Positions 11,237-22,400 of a stretch of DNA of 64,000 nucleotides are shown here, piece after piece. Numbering within the stretch: position 1 is the first letter of the stretch; each line of letters begins with the position of its first letter. Source of the stretch: Lumbricus rubellus (Eukaryota > Annelida > Clitellata > Crassiclitellata > Lumbricidae); assembly GCA_945859605.1 (NCBI GenBank), contig OX243827.1:6424619-6488618 (forward strand), given 5' to 3'. The position numbers and the translations under genes were made by a program. The notes under the pieces are model-generated. The model saw only the letters and a list, made by a program, of their open reading frames with translations. It did not search any database and was not told the origin of the DNA.

Positions 11237-11314
11237 CTAGGTCAAATTAACTCACGAAAATTCTGAAAAATAAATCGTGAGTTACAAAAGAATGTGTGAG
11301 TTAATTTGACCTAG
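11237..11314. mobile_element. 78-bp perfect-ended hairpin (mini-MITE candidate)
   Basis: The segment begins CTAGGTCAAATTAACTCAC and ends with its exact reverse complement. A second inner inverted pair (CTCACGA...TCGTGAG) lies inside the first. The loop is AT-rich. It is either a very small inverted-repeat element or a structured non-coding segment. Confidence 0.6.
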
Positions 11315-11611
11315 TTCCAGCCGTCATCGCTATTTATAGCCAGGTGTAGGCTGATCTATTATATAGTCATTGCTACAGCCGAGCCTGCGACGTAGCACAC
11401 ACGAGAAGGGTGGTGGTGGTCACGCACGGACAGACACACACCCGCTCATACACTCCTACGTCTGGCGTCTGACTCAGAGTATAGACGCATCAGCAGCCAA
11501 AAAAAAGTCAAGTTATCCATTATGCTTCTGATTTTAACACCATTTAAACTTAATTTATCTTCAATATCAGGTTTCTTAACAAATAGCTAAGTAATTAATT
11601 ATGCATCAGGA

Positions 11612-11740
11612 AATAATAAAATACCCCAAAGGAGAAGAGGAGGAATCAGGGGGAAATAATAAAAGACATCCAAAGGAGAAGAGGAGGAATCAGGGGGGGG
11701 GGAATAATAAAAGACATCCAAAGGGGAAAAAAGACTTCAT
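11612..11740 (+). repeat. GGAAATAATAAAA / AAAGGAGAAGAGGAGGAATCAGG tandem units
   Basis: About three units of 43-50 bp with a G-run of variable length. A further single AGGAAATAATAAAAGACCCCC copy lies near 11876, just upstream of the copy 0 exon. The array therefore extends into what would be intron 12 of copy 0. Confidence 0.7.
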
Positions 11741-12133
11741 TTTCAAGGCCTTGGCATATGAAGGCGGTGGTCAATCCCCTCTCTCTCGCCGTCTCATCAT
11801 CCACTGACCGTGTACTCATCATAGCTGAGTCGACAGTCCAGCGCGCTATCCACTGTACTACCGAGCACCCCCCTCAGGAAATAATAAAAGACCCCCAGAA
11901 AATTAAAAAGACATCTACTTATGTGTGTATTTTCCACATCTTTTCTGTTAGACGTGATTTCCGTTTGATCCAAGGAAATGATGATGGAGGATTTTCAGAG
12001 CATCCAGTCATATGGAGACAGAATCTGACCATCGAAGATCTGGTTCGTTCAACATTGTATCCTAAAGAATTTCATGTCAACCGTTGACGAGTAGTTCGGT
12101 AGTTACTAGTTTAAATCATTGGTTCTATAGGGA

Positions 12134-12174
12134 CTTGTAATGTAATGTAATGTAATGTAATGTAATGTAATGTA
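12134..12174 (+). repeat. (AATGT)n microsatellite
   Basis: Seven to eight copies of the pentamer TAATG just downstream of copy 0 exon 13. Confidence 0.9.
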
Positions 12175-12224
12175 CAATTGTACATGTATAAGTATTCAAA
12201 ACTTCTCAGTGCCGCACAAGGCTG

Positions 12225-12933
12225 CATCATGGAGACTAGCGTCATGAAGACCAGCGTCATGGAGACTAGCGTCATGAAGATCAGCGTCATGAAGACTAGC
12301 GTCATGAAGACCAGTGTCATGGAGACTAGCGTCATGAAGACCAGCGTCATGGAGACTAGCGTCATGAAGATCAGCGTCATGAAGACTAGCGTCATGAAGA
12401 CCAGCGTGATGGAGACCAGCGTCATGAAGACCAGCGTCATGAAGACCAGCGTCATGAAGACCAGCGTTATGAAGACCAGCGTCATGGAGACCAGCGTCAT
12501 GAAGACTAGCGTCATGAAGACCAGCGTGATGGAGACCAGCGTCATGAAGACCAGCGTCATGAAGACCAGCGTCATGAAGACCAGCGTCATGAAGACCAGC
12601 GTTATGAAGACCAGCGTCATGGAGACCAGCGTCAGGAAGACCAGCGTCATGGGCACCAGCGTCATGAAGATCAGCGTCATGAAGACCAGCGTCATAAAGA
12701 CCAGCGTGATGGAGACCAGCATCATGGAGACCAAGTCATAAAGACCAGCGTCATGAAGACCAGCGTCATGAAGACCAGCGTTATGAAGACCAGCGTGATG
12801 GAGACCAGCGTCAGGAAGACCAGCGTCATGGGGACCAGCGTCATGAAGATCAGCGTCATGAAGACCAGCGTCATGAAGACCAGCGTGATGGAGACCAGCA
12901 TCATGGAGACCAAGCCATGAAGACCAGGGTCAT
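12225..12933 (+). repeat. 15-bp minisatellite GTCATGAAGACCAGC, about 47 copies
   Basis: The array lies in the copy 0 intron between exons 13 and 14. Unit variants (GAG/AAG, TAG/CAG, GTG/GTC) are arranged in a higher-order pattern: the block holding the unusual GTCAGGAAG unit recurs at 12631 and 12810, about 180 bp (12 units) apart. Short relics of the same unit occur at the equivalent intron position of copy B (about 39297-39345) and copy C (about 58125-58165). Long open frames on both strands follow from the unit being a multiple of three and are not genes. Confidence 0.95.
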
Positions 12934-13619
12934 TATAATTATGAGTTTATCATCATTAAATAGCTTATCATTATTATGAATAATTTGTTTGTGTTATCAT
13001 GATTCTCTCAATCCACAGACATGGGCCTTTGCAAAAGACGTCGCAGAAGAAGCAGCGAGTTGCAAAAATGTGTTTGTTTTTGTTCAAAGGGCTCTGGGGC
13101 TTATCGTGTGGAGGCAGAAGAGGAGGAGGGCGAATGGGTCGGGTTCTTCCTTGAGGTAACTTTAAGTTATTTTCTATCCAACTGTGTAGATTAAACATTC
13201 AGGTAGGTAATTGATATGTTGCGTTTCATATCAACAGCTAAGGGTATAATATATCACGTGTCACGATGTTTGAATATCTTGCATGATCCTAGGATTCATA
13301 ATTATGTTGGTGCAACAGCTACCGTACTTAGAATAACTTGTGACCGACAGTATGTCGTTTATTGTTTCGGCTTTCTTTCTAGCGAATGCTTTGTTTTTGG
13401 TGTAGGGAACATGGGAAGGACCGGGTGGGCGAAATTTGATATTTACGACTCAAGTGAGCGTTATACCAGACACTTATCCTCATGAACCGTGTTCGGACGC
13501 AGCTTCCTGCTATGGAACTCTCGTCTGACAGCAATCGACAGAGCCTGAAAATCAGAGGAGACGATGAAAGATGTTTAATATACACGCAACTTTAAATGTC
13601 TTATTCATCACATGGCTCA

Positions 13620-13625
13620 AATAAA
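13620..13625 (+). terminator. Polyadenylation signal of copy 0
   Basis: AATAAA 92 bp after the stop codon, in the block GGCTCAAATAAAT that also follows the stop codons of A and B. Confidence 0.7.
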
Positions 13626-14365
13626 TTGATCTGATCCAAATTCAATTTGTTGTCTTATGTACCGTTCTTCTTTTTTATGGCCTAAAAAAAATAAAATCAG
13701 ACTCTTTTTATAGACATTTTCTATTGCGCCTTTGAGGTGTGTCTCATAAAAGTCATAATTATGATGGCGAATCAACTGTTTTTGGTTTTCGATTCGTTGA
13801 ATGTAGACCTGCCCTTGATAAGTTTAAAAAGTCAAATCAAGATACTCCACGATGCTAAAAATCTATCCAGCGACCATGTACAGGGACAAAATAATAAGAT
13901 TTCTTTGGATATGTGCATTGTGCAAACTCATAATAGAAGTGCATGGTGAAACAATTGATATCAGAGAGATCGCTATTTCAAAACATTTTGGCGCTGAAGA
14001 AAGGCTAGTAATAGGACCTATAGCAATAAATGAATGAATGAATGAACGAGTGAATGAATGACGACTGAAGGTGATGATGGTGATGACTATTGAGATGATG
14101 ATCCTTTATCTTTGGTAATAGGGACTCCTTGATCTCCGCTAACAGGGTCGCCCTAATTATAATTACATGAAGAATCAATCAATCATTAACTTTCTACACA
14201 ACAGTCTGTACTAGACAGTACCATGCAGGTACTGTTGTATATCATCAAGGTGTAACACATAGGGCCTGCTATTCCATTTTACAAGTTTATCGAAGTACAT
14301 TGAACTTCAGGGTATTGACCTTTCCCTACTTGCACTGCTCTTTCCTCATATCTTATTTTCCCTCA
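13626..14365. other. Array spacer between copy 0 and copy A
   Basis: Contains blocks shared with the A-B and B-C spacers. One is a TTTGAGGTGTCTCA... / ...ATTATGATGGCGAATCAACTG block (13728-13780; compare 25124-25190 and 41238-41300). Another is AATAGAAGTGCATGGTGAAACA (13931; compare 25361 and 41454). The spacers were therefore duplicated together with the genes. A GAAT-rich tract lies at 14029-14065. No gene is seen. Confidence 0.7.
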
Positions 14366-14700
14366 CAGTTCGCGATCTGGATCTCACCCTCGATTCTGAA
14401 CTCACTCTGTCCCAGCATGTGAACTTGGTTGCGAGGAGTGCAGCCTATTACCAGCTTCGTCAGCTCCGGATGGTCTCCCGCTCTCTCTCTCTCTCTCACG
14501 ACGCGGTGGTCGTCCCTGTCCACGCGTTTGTTACAAGTCGAATCAACAACTGTTGCTCACTACTTGTTGGTCTTCCCCTTGGGATCCTGATCGCGTCTTG
14601 CGCTCGGCTGCTCGCCTTGTTGGGCGGTTTCCTAAATTTGCTCTCGTATCTGCCTATATGCGCGATGTGCTGCACTGGCTGACTCGATCCGTCATCGAAA
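14366..14700 (+). pseudogene. CR1/Jockey-type LINE reverse transcriptase C-terminal fragment
   Basis: The translation contains LTLSQHVNLVARSAAYYQLR, SLSLSHDAVVVPVHAFVTSR-I-N-N-C and, in another frame, a RDVLHWL block. These are the conserved C-terminal segments of CR1-like LINE polymerases (helix with YQLRRLR, then HAFVTSRIDYCNSLL, then LRDLHWLP). At least one frameshift and the lack of the catalytic domain show it is dead. Confidence 0.8.
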
Positions 14701-14723
14701 TGGTTATAATAATATTATAATCA

Positions 14724-14801
14724 GCCACAAGACATATTATGTCTCGTAACCAGGAGACATATTATGTCTCGTAACCAGGAGACATATTATGTCTTGTGGT
14801 T
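14724..14801. repeat. GACATATTATGTCTCGTAACCAG repeat with inverted ends
   Basis: Three 25-bp units. The outer edges read CCACAAGACATA and TATGTCTTGTGG, exact reverse complements, so the array is bounded by an inverted repeat. Confidence 0.75.
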
Positions 14802-14939
14802 GACTCCGCCAACGTCGCGATCGCAATGTCGAGCAAATGTCAAAAGGTAGGACTTCCAGGTGGGGGTCTATACAGTTTTGCCATTGATCAATGATCAGAA
14901 AGTAGTGGCGAGAACAGAGCACCTGGTGTCCGCTGACCA

Positions 14940-15127
14940 ACAACGCAGAACATGTGTCTGGTATCCTTTCTTATCTTAGGCCTACAACCGGACATGTTGA
15001 TAACGCAGTCTGACTCTATTGGCTTGAAAGAAAAGTGGAGGAGTCGTAAAACGTTTATCATCATTGAATAAGAGAAATCATCTCTGTTGATCATCGTCTT
15101 TCGTAACCAAGTAAGACGAAGTAGACA
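14940..15127 (+). promoter_or_regulatory. Conserved proximal upstream region of copy A
   Basis: The segment up to the ATG is strongly conserved before copies A, B and C (15127, 28058, 43351). It includes CGGACAT-GTTGATAACGCAGTC, TGACTCTATTGGCTTGAAAG (an ATTGG CCAAT-box-like core), an ATAAGAGA block about 60 bp before the ATG, and CTTTCGTAACCAAG. Conservation exceeds that of most intron sequence, consistent with promoter plus 5' UTR. The transcription start cannot be placed from sequence. Confidence 0.55.
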
Positions 15128-16359
15128 ATGAGGATCTCGTTGGCGGTTTTCGTCGGTCTGTTCGCTGGCATCTTGGCCGTCGACTGGGTATAATCAGGCA
15201 TTTCGATAGTTACTGTAATCTAACTCTAAGCTAATCTGAGCTGATTCAAGCGTAATATAGCATTGCCTTTGACACACAGTGAGTGTAACGCATATCGAGG
15301 TCAGTTAGGAAAAAATATTGTGGGTATTTAAGCATTCGTTCTTACGACATTATATTGCATGAAGTAGGCCCTATCAGTTTATTTCATCTGAAGTAGGTCC
15401 TATCAGTTTATTTCATCTGAAGTAGGTCCTATCAGTTTATTTTACATGCGTCTGTCAAATGTTGGTCCGCAGAATCTTGAATACAATATATTTTTAACGA
15501 TTCATTATGTTTGTTGAACAATCAGGTGAAATTTTCTTACAGGTCAAATTGCTTGTAAACACACTACTGAATCTTTTATCCTTGTGCTTCATCTCTGAGA
15601 GCAACAAGTGAAGACAAATTCACACCGAATATAAAATCCAATGATGATCGAAATTATGATTTGGTCATATCATGTTGATTGAAGCATTAGCAATGAAAGT
15701 AAAACAATAAATGCAAGCTGCCGCTGTGACCATTTGAACAAATATGTCTATGTGGACACTTTGGCAGAGACTGTCTTGTTAATTTATAGGATGTCGTGAC
15801 TGACCTTGATGAATACGTCCATAGTGAGGATGGTTACTTCAGTTGGAATGTGCTGACAAGTTACGAATACGAGGGAGTCACACTCTACATTCTGAACATG
15901 ACTTCGCAACTGTACATCAGCGGTGAGATAACAACACCACCACCAACAACACCAACAACAACAACAACAACAACACCACCATCAACAACAACAACAACGT
16001 AATTAGACAGCCACGTTCACTACCCCGGACCTCACCCCCTTTAACTGGCCAACAGTAGTCCTATGACACAACTACAACAGTTACCGATGATGGCCAGTCA
16101 TTTAGTTAGGCCATTGATACAGTCAAATATTATTGAGGACTCAAGAGAGTTAGACCCTGTAAAGCAGAAGTCGCTCCATTCGCAGTTGTCAGGCTGAGCG
16201 ATAGAATTTTCGCTTTTCAGTCTATATCTTCATGTCTGAGTGTGTATCTGTCTGTTTGTCTGTCCGTCCGTCCATCTATCTATCCATCCATCCATCCATC
16301 TACTCATCTATTTATCTTACTGCCGCCTGTCTTTCGCTCGTTCTTGGGGAATTCAGCCG

Positions 16360-16434
<75 letters not shown>

Positions 16435-19400
16435 TGAATCTGGTCAAATAGCGTTAGATTAGAAATTAATTAACCATTTCGAAAGATATGCCAGGAAATA
16501 GAACAGCTTCTGACGCTGCTGGCATGATGGCTATATGACTTATGACAATGGGACCTATAATAATGTCGATAGTTTTTTGCTGCATGATTCCAGAGACCTT
16601 TACAAACCGTCCAGTCTGGTGGCATACCGTCGGAATCGCTGTTCCGCATCAAATCGACTACCGCGACTTTGCTACACTGAGCATCGCTGCCGGATTTAAC
16701 GATCAAGACGAAATGTCAGTTTCTCAGACTCAAAACAAATTTCTATTAATATTATTGAAGATCACCTACAACTGTCAGGATAAACTATCGTGACTTAATT
16801 ATGTAAAATAGTGGAATGGATCAGTTTTTGTACGATGACGCTGTGAAGACTTTTCAACTCTGATCAATAAAAATAATTAGGCCTATTATCTTTCGCATTA
16901 CCATGGGACGTGCTGAATGCTGATGGTTGACTGGTATGATGCCTCCCATTACTGCGCGCGGCCTCTGAAAGGTAACAGGCCCACATGACGTAGCAAGGAT
17001 GAGCAGAAGAAGTATGTAGGACTTGCAGGACTGCCATACTCTTAAAAAACTAGCTAATAATTAATAATTAGCTAGTTAAAGAGTACGAGAGTCAATTATT
17101 ATCTAATAATTAATTATTATCTGTTGTTGCTGCGTCGTGAAATCTTACTCGCGTTATAGTCTCAGTTTGCGTTAATAAACAAATATTATTATTATTATTA
17201 TGTTTTGTATTATAATTAGGCCTATAGATCTATTCATTCGTATTATCAGTCACTGCATTCATGCCGAACGGAGATAATAATTCTTGAAACTATATATAGG
17301 TCTATATATAATACATAATTATATATAGGCCTATATATAATTTTATATATATATATCAATATATATATATATATATATATACAGCCCTACCTCAACACAA
17401 CAATGACTATTAAACGAACGATCATAATACGACACCCGAGAGATTCTCAGAGAAAGCTCTAACTTGACACTAACTTTTATTGCGCCACATGTCTTTCGAT
17501 CTTCAGTCTTCTAATATTGCATTTGTAACAATAATTAGCTTCTGTTGCGTCGGTTTCAAATACGTAAGGAATCGGACAATGGCGCTCTGAAACCAAGTCT
17601 CAATTAATCAGCGGTCAATATCGAGAAGTTCAAATAAAATCGGTAACGTTTTGACGATTGCGCAAACGCATTTTTCCCCTCTGACTTTGCAGACCAGGAA
17701 TAGCTGACTCCAACAACGTTGCAGTTGTGAGAACAGCCAACGAAACAAAAGCGATTGCCGGTTATGTTGGACAAGTTCCCAACCAACCAATCATCTTTGA
17801 GGTAAACTAATGACCACGTGTCTAATTTCTCTGCTACATGTACCTGTCACTACCAGCCATTAAAAATAATTTTATACGATCAGGGAAGAACTGCATCACG
17901 TGACGACGGAAAGGTCCAAGTGCTGCAATCTGAGTCGTAACCAAAGAACGATTCAGGTGATTGTGATAACCGTAAGTGGAGGAGGAGGAGGGGGCCATAA
18001 AGATGTCTGAGGTGCAGGGTCGCATTCGGGTTCGGAGTCTAAATAATATTCTGAGTTTGTCATCACTGAACAATAAGAGATGCAGCCCCATTATAAGCCG
18101 CATGAATCTTGTGTTCAATCATTACATTCGCTCTAAGCCATACGAATTATTACTGCGCACTGCCTCAAAGTAGCAGGCATACATGACATGGTAAGGATGA
18201 CCACAGTGGCACTGACATTTATGCGTTGCACCGGCATGGCGGGTTTGGGGGAAGTAGGAACGCAGTAGATCTCGTACAGTAATAAACCTTTGATCCGACT
18301 GCATTATCCTCATAAGGACAACCTTACCTTCAAATAATTATATCGAACCACGGACAGGAGCCTCTTTGCAGGTACCCTGCTTGATCAAGGACAATTATTG
18401 TCAAACTCACTCCTGCCACCGTTGAGGCTAATTAATTATGTATGTGGAAAACAAGTCAGATGAGCTGGATCTGCGAAGGTTTCAGAACACCTGACGCAAA
18501 CGATCTGAGACCGTCATCCAATATGATATACGTGTAGTATCAGGGTCATAAGACATCGATGCAAAAGACGTTATAATATAGGCGGCGTGGCAACAGAATG
18601 ACGTTGGTGCTGCAGAAAGGAACCAATGCCAGTTGTGATATATATATATAGGTATTATGATTATTTTTATTATTGTATATATATATTGTATGCAGGACGA
18701 TCCAGGACATAAAATTCGAATAGAAGACCAGATAATCGCGTGGACATGGAGAAGTTACTTTGACACACTCATACCTGACAACAGAGTCATCGCTCGTATG
18801 CCGATGACAAAGGTACGTCTCCCTAACTCATACCATCCTTTCTCTCGCTCTCCATTTCTCTGTATCAAGCTGTGCCTACGTTAGTGCCTTGCATCATATC
18901 AACGTTACAAAATGCTTTGATTATTATTCTAAGAATTAAACAGCAAACGTTGTTTCACCAGATGTTGTGATCAAAGAATAGATGTATTGTCTCCATTCTG
19001 ATGCAACTAATGTTACCTGAAGATTGAAGTGGGGCAGGCTATTCAGTCACCAATCATACGCGGGCAGAGTAGTGTGTTGACAGAATAATAATAATAATCA
19101 ACAGTTAACATGATACACAGTCATTTAGCAACAATAAACAATTATGGTTATGATCATCACAGATTTTCCTGTTTCTTGTCTTGCTTTGTCCTGCTACAAT
19201 GCTACTATATACTGCAGTGAATTAATGTCTAAGATGTATGGCTGCTCTAAATGATACAGTTATAACTGTTATACTGTTTATACTGTTATAAATGACACAG
19301 CTATAATACTGCAAAACATTGTTTGTCTATCGTCCTTCTGATTGGCATTTCCGTTGGACAAACCAAATTATATCAGTTCGTTCAAAACTTCAATAGTCAA

Positions 19401-22400
19401 GCGATGCATTCAGTGGATAGAATATGTTTGGCCCATTATAACACACGGACCACTTCTTCACCAGTGGTTCAGTGATACACAAACTTCGCAGCAATATAAG
19501 CCCTAAACTTCACATGTTCACAATTATTACTGAACATGTATACCATGCATATTAATTTTGGTCTGTTTTTATATGTTGTGTGTGTTGTCTGCATATGTCC
19601 GTTTAGGCAGCAAAGCGAGGACTGGACACAATCTATGAATTCGCTTTACAGTACGTTCCATTAACGAACATTCAGCGTTTTGGAGTAACAGGAATATCCA
19701 AGGTACTTGTGAATAACTCGTGTTTTTATTCAACCAATATACATGTAACTACTAAACCGTAGTGACACAATTCAGGCGTTATGCTTGTGGCTTTATTGTT
19801 TGATAACGAACAGATAGGCTATCATAGACAGACAGATATACAGATAGACAAACAGACAGACAGATATACAGCCTGTTTACTCATTAACGTGTTAATGTTA
19901 CGTGTGTGTCTGTGTGTCTGTTTAGCGTGGTTGGACGGTGTGGAGTCTGGCGGCCACAGATAAACGCGTCGTCATAGCGATGCCGTTTGTCTACAGTCTT
20001 CTCAAAATGGAAGAGGTCAGCACTTTTCCATTTACTCACTTCGGCTTAGTCGTCTTCTTTCATTAAAAAAATTCAAAAACAATTTGACAGAACAAAGGCA
20101 TCCAAAGTTTCCAAAAAAATTATGCAATGGCGAGTGTGACTGAGATATTCGTCAAAACATTCTGCATGATTGTTTTTGCTCTACTTTTAGCTGGTGGTCG
20201 ATAGATACTATTATATAGGCAATCCTATTCTAGTTCCAGGACCATGTCATATCAGCAGTGCATCGATGTTAGATGTTACAAAGAGCTGTATTATGCCAAA
20301 CAAATTTTTTCATGGGCAACGGCCTCTGTTGTCATAGGCGCTCGTCAAATCTGGATCCCCGGAAGTTATAGGTGCTGGCTGACAGACAGAACTGAAGTAA
20401 CTCAATTAAGCGATTTCTTGATGCTTTGTCGTAGACGTTAATGAACCATTTTCGGAACTTGGACGGCGCTTGGTCCTTCGCCTTAGGACCGTACTACGCC
20501 GAGAACATCACACAGGAATTCTTCAATCCAAAGACGCAGGGTCTTTTTGACGTCGAAGATCCATACAGTACGTGTGCCTTCAAAACAGTCGGTTGTTTAA
20601 ATAAACCTAAAAGCAAACGAGAGAACAATTTACGTTAATGGAGTTTACAGCCAAGGTGAAACTGGTAATGTATACCAGAAATAAATCTGCATTAGACCTC
20701 TGTATCTGACCTCTGTATCTGACCTCTGTATCTGACCTTTGCATCTGACCTTTGCATCTGACCTTTGCATCTGACCTCTGCATAATATGGTGATAAGTTC
20801 TTCCTTCGCAATGAGAACCTGCATTGGAGTAATGTCGTCTTCTGTTTTGTGTTTTGTCTAAATTCTTACAAAAACGATTGTGATGAGTCTGATGACATAT
20901 TTTCTTTCTGGAATCGCCCAAGAGAAAGAGGTTGAAATGTTATAGAGAATTATTTGTGTTTTGTAGGATATCGTGAGCGACTGACAATTCCTATCCATCT
21001 GACTTCTTCATCTGGTGATGAGTTCTTTCTTTGCGATGAGAACTTGCTTTGGTGGAATGACATTCCGTCTACTAGCAAATTCCTAACGTACGCTATTATG
21101 ACTTCTCTTCTCGCCAAGTTCTCAACTCAGATTAACAGTAGGCTATCTAATAAAATTCACTCAGACGGTCAACATTAGAATAGAGCGTCTTTGTCTAATG
21201 CATCCCATTGTGGCTTCTTTATCAGTCAGACATTATTAAGGTGTGCGAGTGAATCAAAACTTTGCAACAAGTAGGCTACAATCAGGTCTAGTGAACTATT
21301 AAATTTTGCTCCGTTCTAAGACCATTTTTGACGCTTCCAGGTGCACGATATTCTTTGCCCCGTGCAAAAACGTAGGCATAAACTTTCTATAAATACAGAA
21401 AGGAAACAGCTTTCGGTATATAATTATATAATTATTTATATTATGGCTGAACATGGTCGAAATGTAGATATAAATTATTTTCTAACAAGTTTGTGTCCGA
21501 TATTTAATTAGAAGAATTTCTTCGGTGTACGAGTCGTGTTGTTCGCGAGCCAGTTTTACTGGTGGATTGACAAGTTCTTGACCATCATCATTATTTTGTA
21601 TATCAACTATATCGTTTTGCTGTCTGTTTTTTTCGCAGGATGCTGCCTAATGCTGGACACCCAATGACTGGACACTACGATCAGATCTCCGAATCACTGA
21701 TATCGTTCACACTGAATTTCCTACGGGCAAGCGCAGTTCACTTTGCTAACTGATTTATTGCACAAACGGAAGGATGCAAGAAAAAACGAGAGAACGAATG
21801 AACAACGGATCAAAATAAATGAACGAATGAATGAATGAGTGAACGAATGAGTGAATGAACGAAAGCATAAATATGTTTTAAAGGTCTTTTCTATTTTTAT
21901 TCTTTGTGCTATGATGGCGGGCTATAGACTTAATTTATAGACTGCGGCAGATTTAAACTTGCGACAGCATAACACCGATGCGTGGTGGTCAGTATTCGTG
22001 GAACACTGGAGATGGAGGAAGTTTGCAACTGAAGACCCACTGAGAAAACCTAGTTTTATTGTCATGACCTGTTTTTTTAATTGTTAGCTTTCCTAATTTG
22101 TTTCTTTGCCTATTTATGTTGTAGGAATCAGAGTTTCCTAGTCTCACGTGGGAAATTAATCCGGTATGATGTTCACTTGATCTCATGAATAATTAAGCGA
22201 ATAAATAATATGATATTTGAGGATAAAGTCAATACAGGCCTTCTATTATAGCTGTAGGAGATTGATCTTCTGAATTTTACCGTACACTTTCGATTAGAGA
22301 GCCCATGCAGTAGGTCGTTATGCTCTGAAGGTAGCGCATGATGCAACGATCTATAGCCTACGTTTTGTGAATTACAACTCTTCGTTTCGTGCAGTCTATT

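Larger units (their letters stand above)
11952..13528 (+). pseudogene. Copy 0: 3' remnant of an AprA/PqaA-like gene (last three exons)
   Basis: Three exons match exons 13-15 of the complete paralogs: 11952-12042 (begins inside the split Arg codon, then RDFRLIQGN..., ends IEDL), 13090-13155 ([20 protein letters not shown]) and 13406-13528 (GTWEGPGGRNL..., ends C-x5-C-YGTLV and TGA). Splice sites and phases agree (phase 2 into exon 13, phase 0 after it), and the frames are intact. Exon 13 is five codons longer than in A and B. No exons 1-12 are recognisable in the 11.9 kb upstream, which is transposon and satellite sequence, so I call it a 5'-truncated copy. The sequence groups with copy C rather than A and B. 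A polyadenylation signal lies at 13620. Exons 1-12 could exist further upstream with a giant intron, which this window cannot exclude. Confidence 0.85.

Noticed and set aside
12111..12741. 187- and 207-codon frames of Met-Lys-Thr-Ser-Val or Met-Thr-Leu-Val-Phe repeats
   Set aside because: The 15-bp unit is a multiple of three and lies inside an intron of copy 0; both strands are open equally.
21639..21753. Gene end at the in-frame stop after exon 10 (A-S-A-V-H-F-A-N)
   Set aside because: Downstream exons 11-15 continue the family's C-terminal domain in phase in three copies, so the main product probably uses the GC donor; the short end is kept only as a possible isoform.
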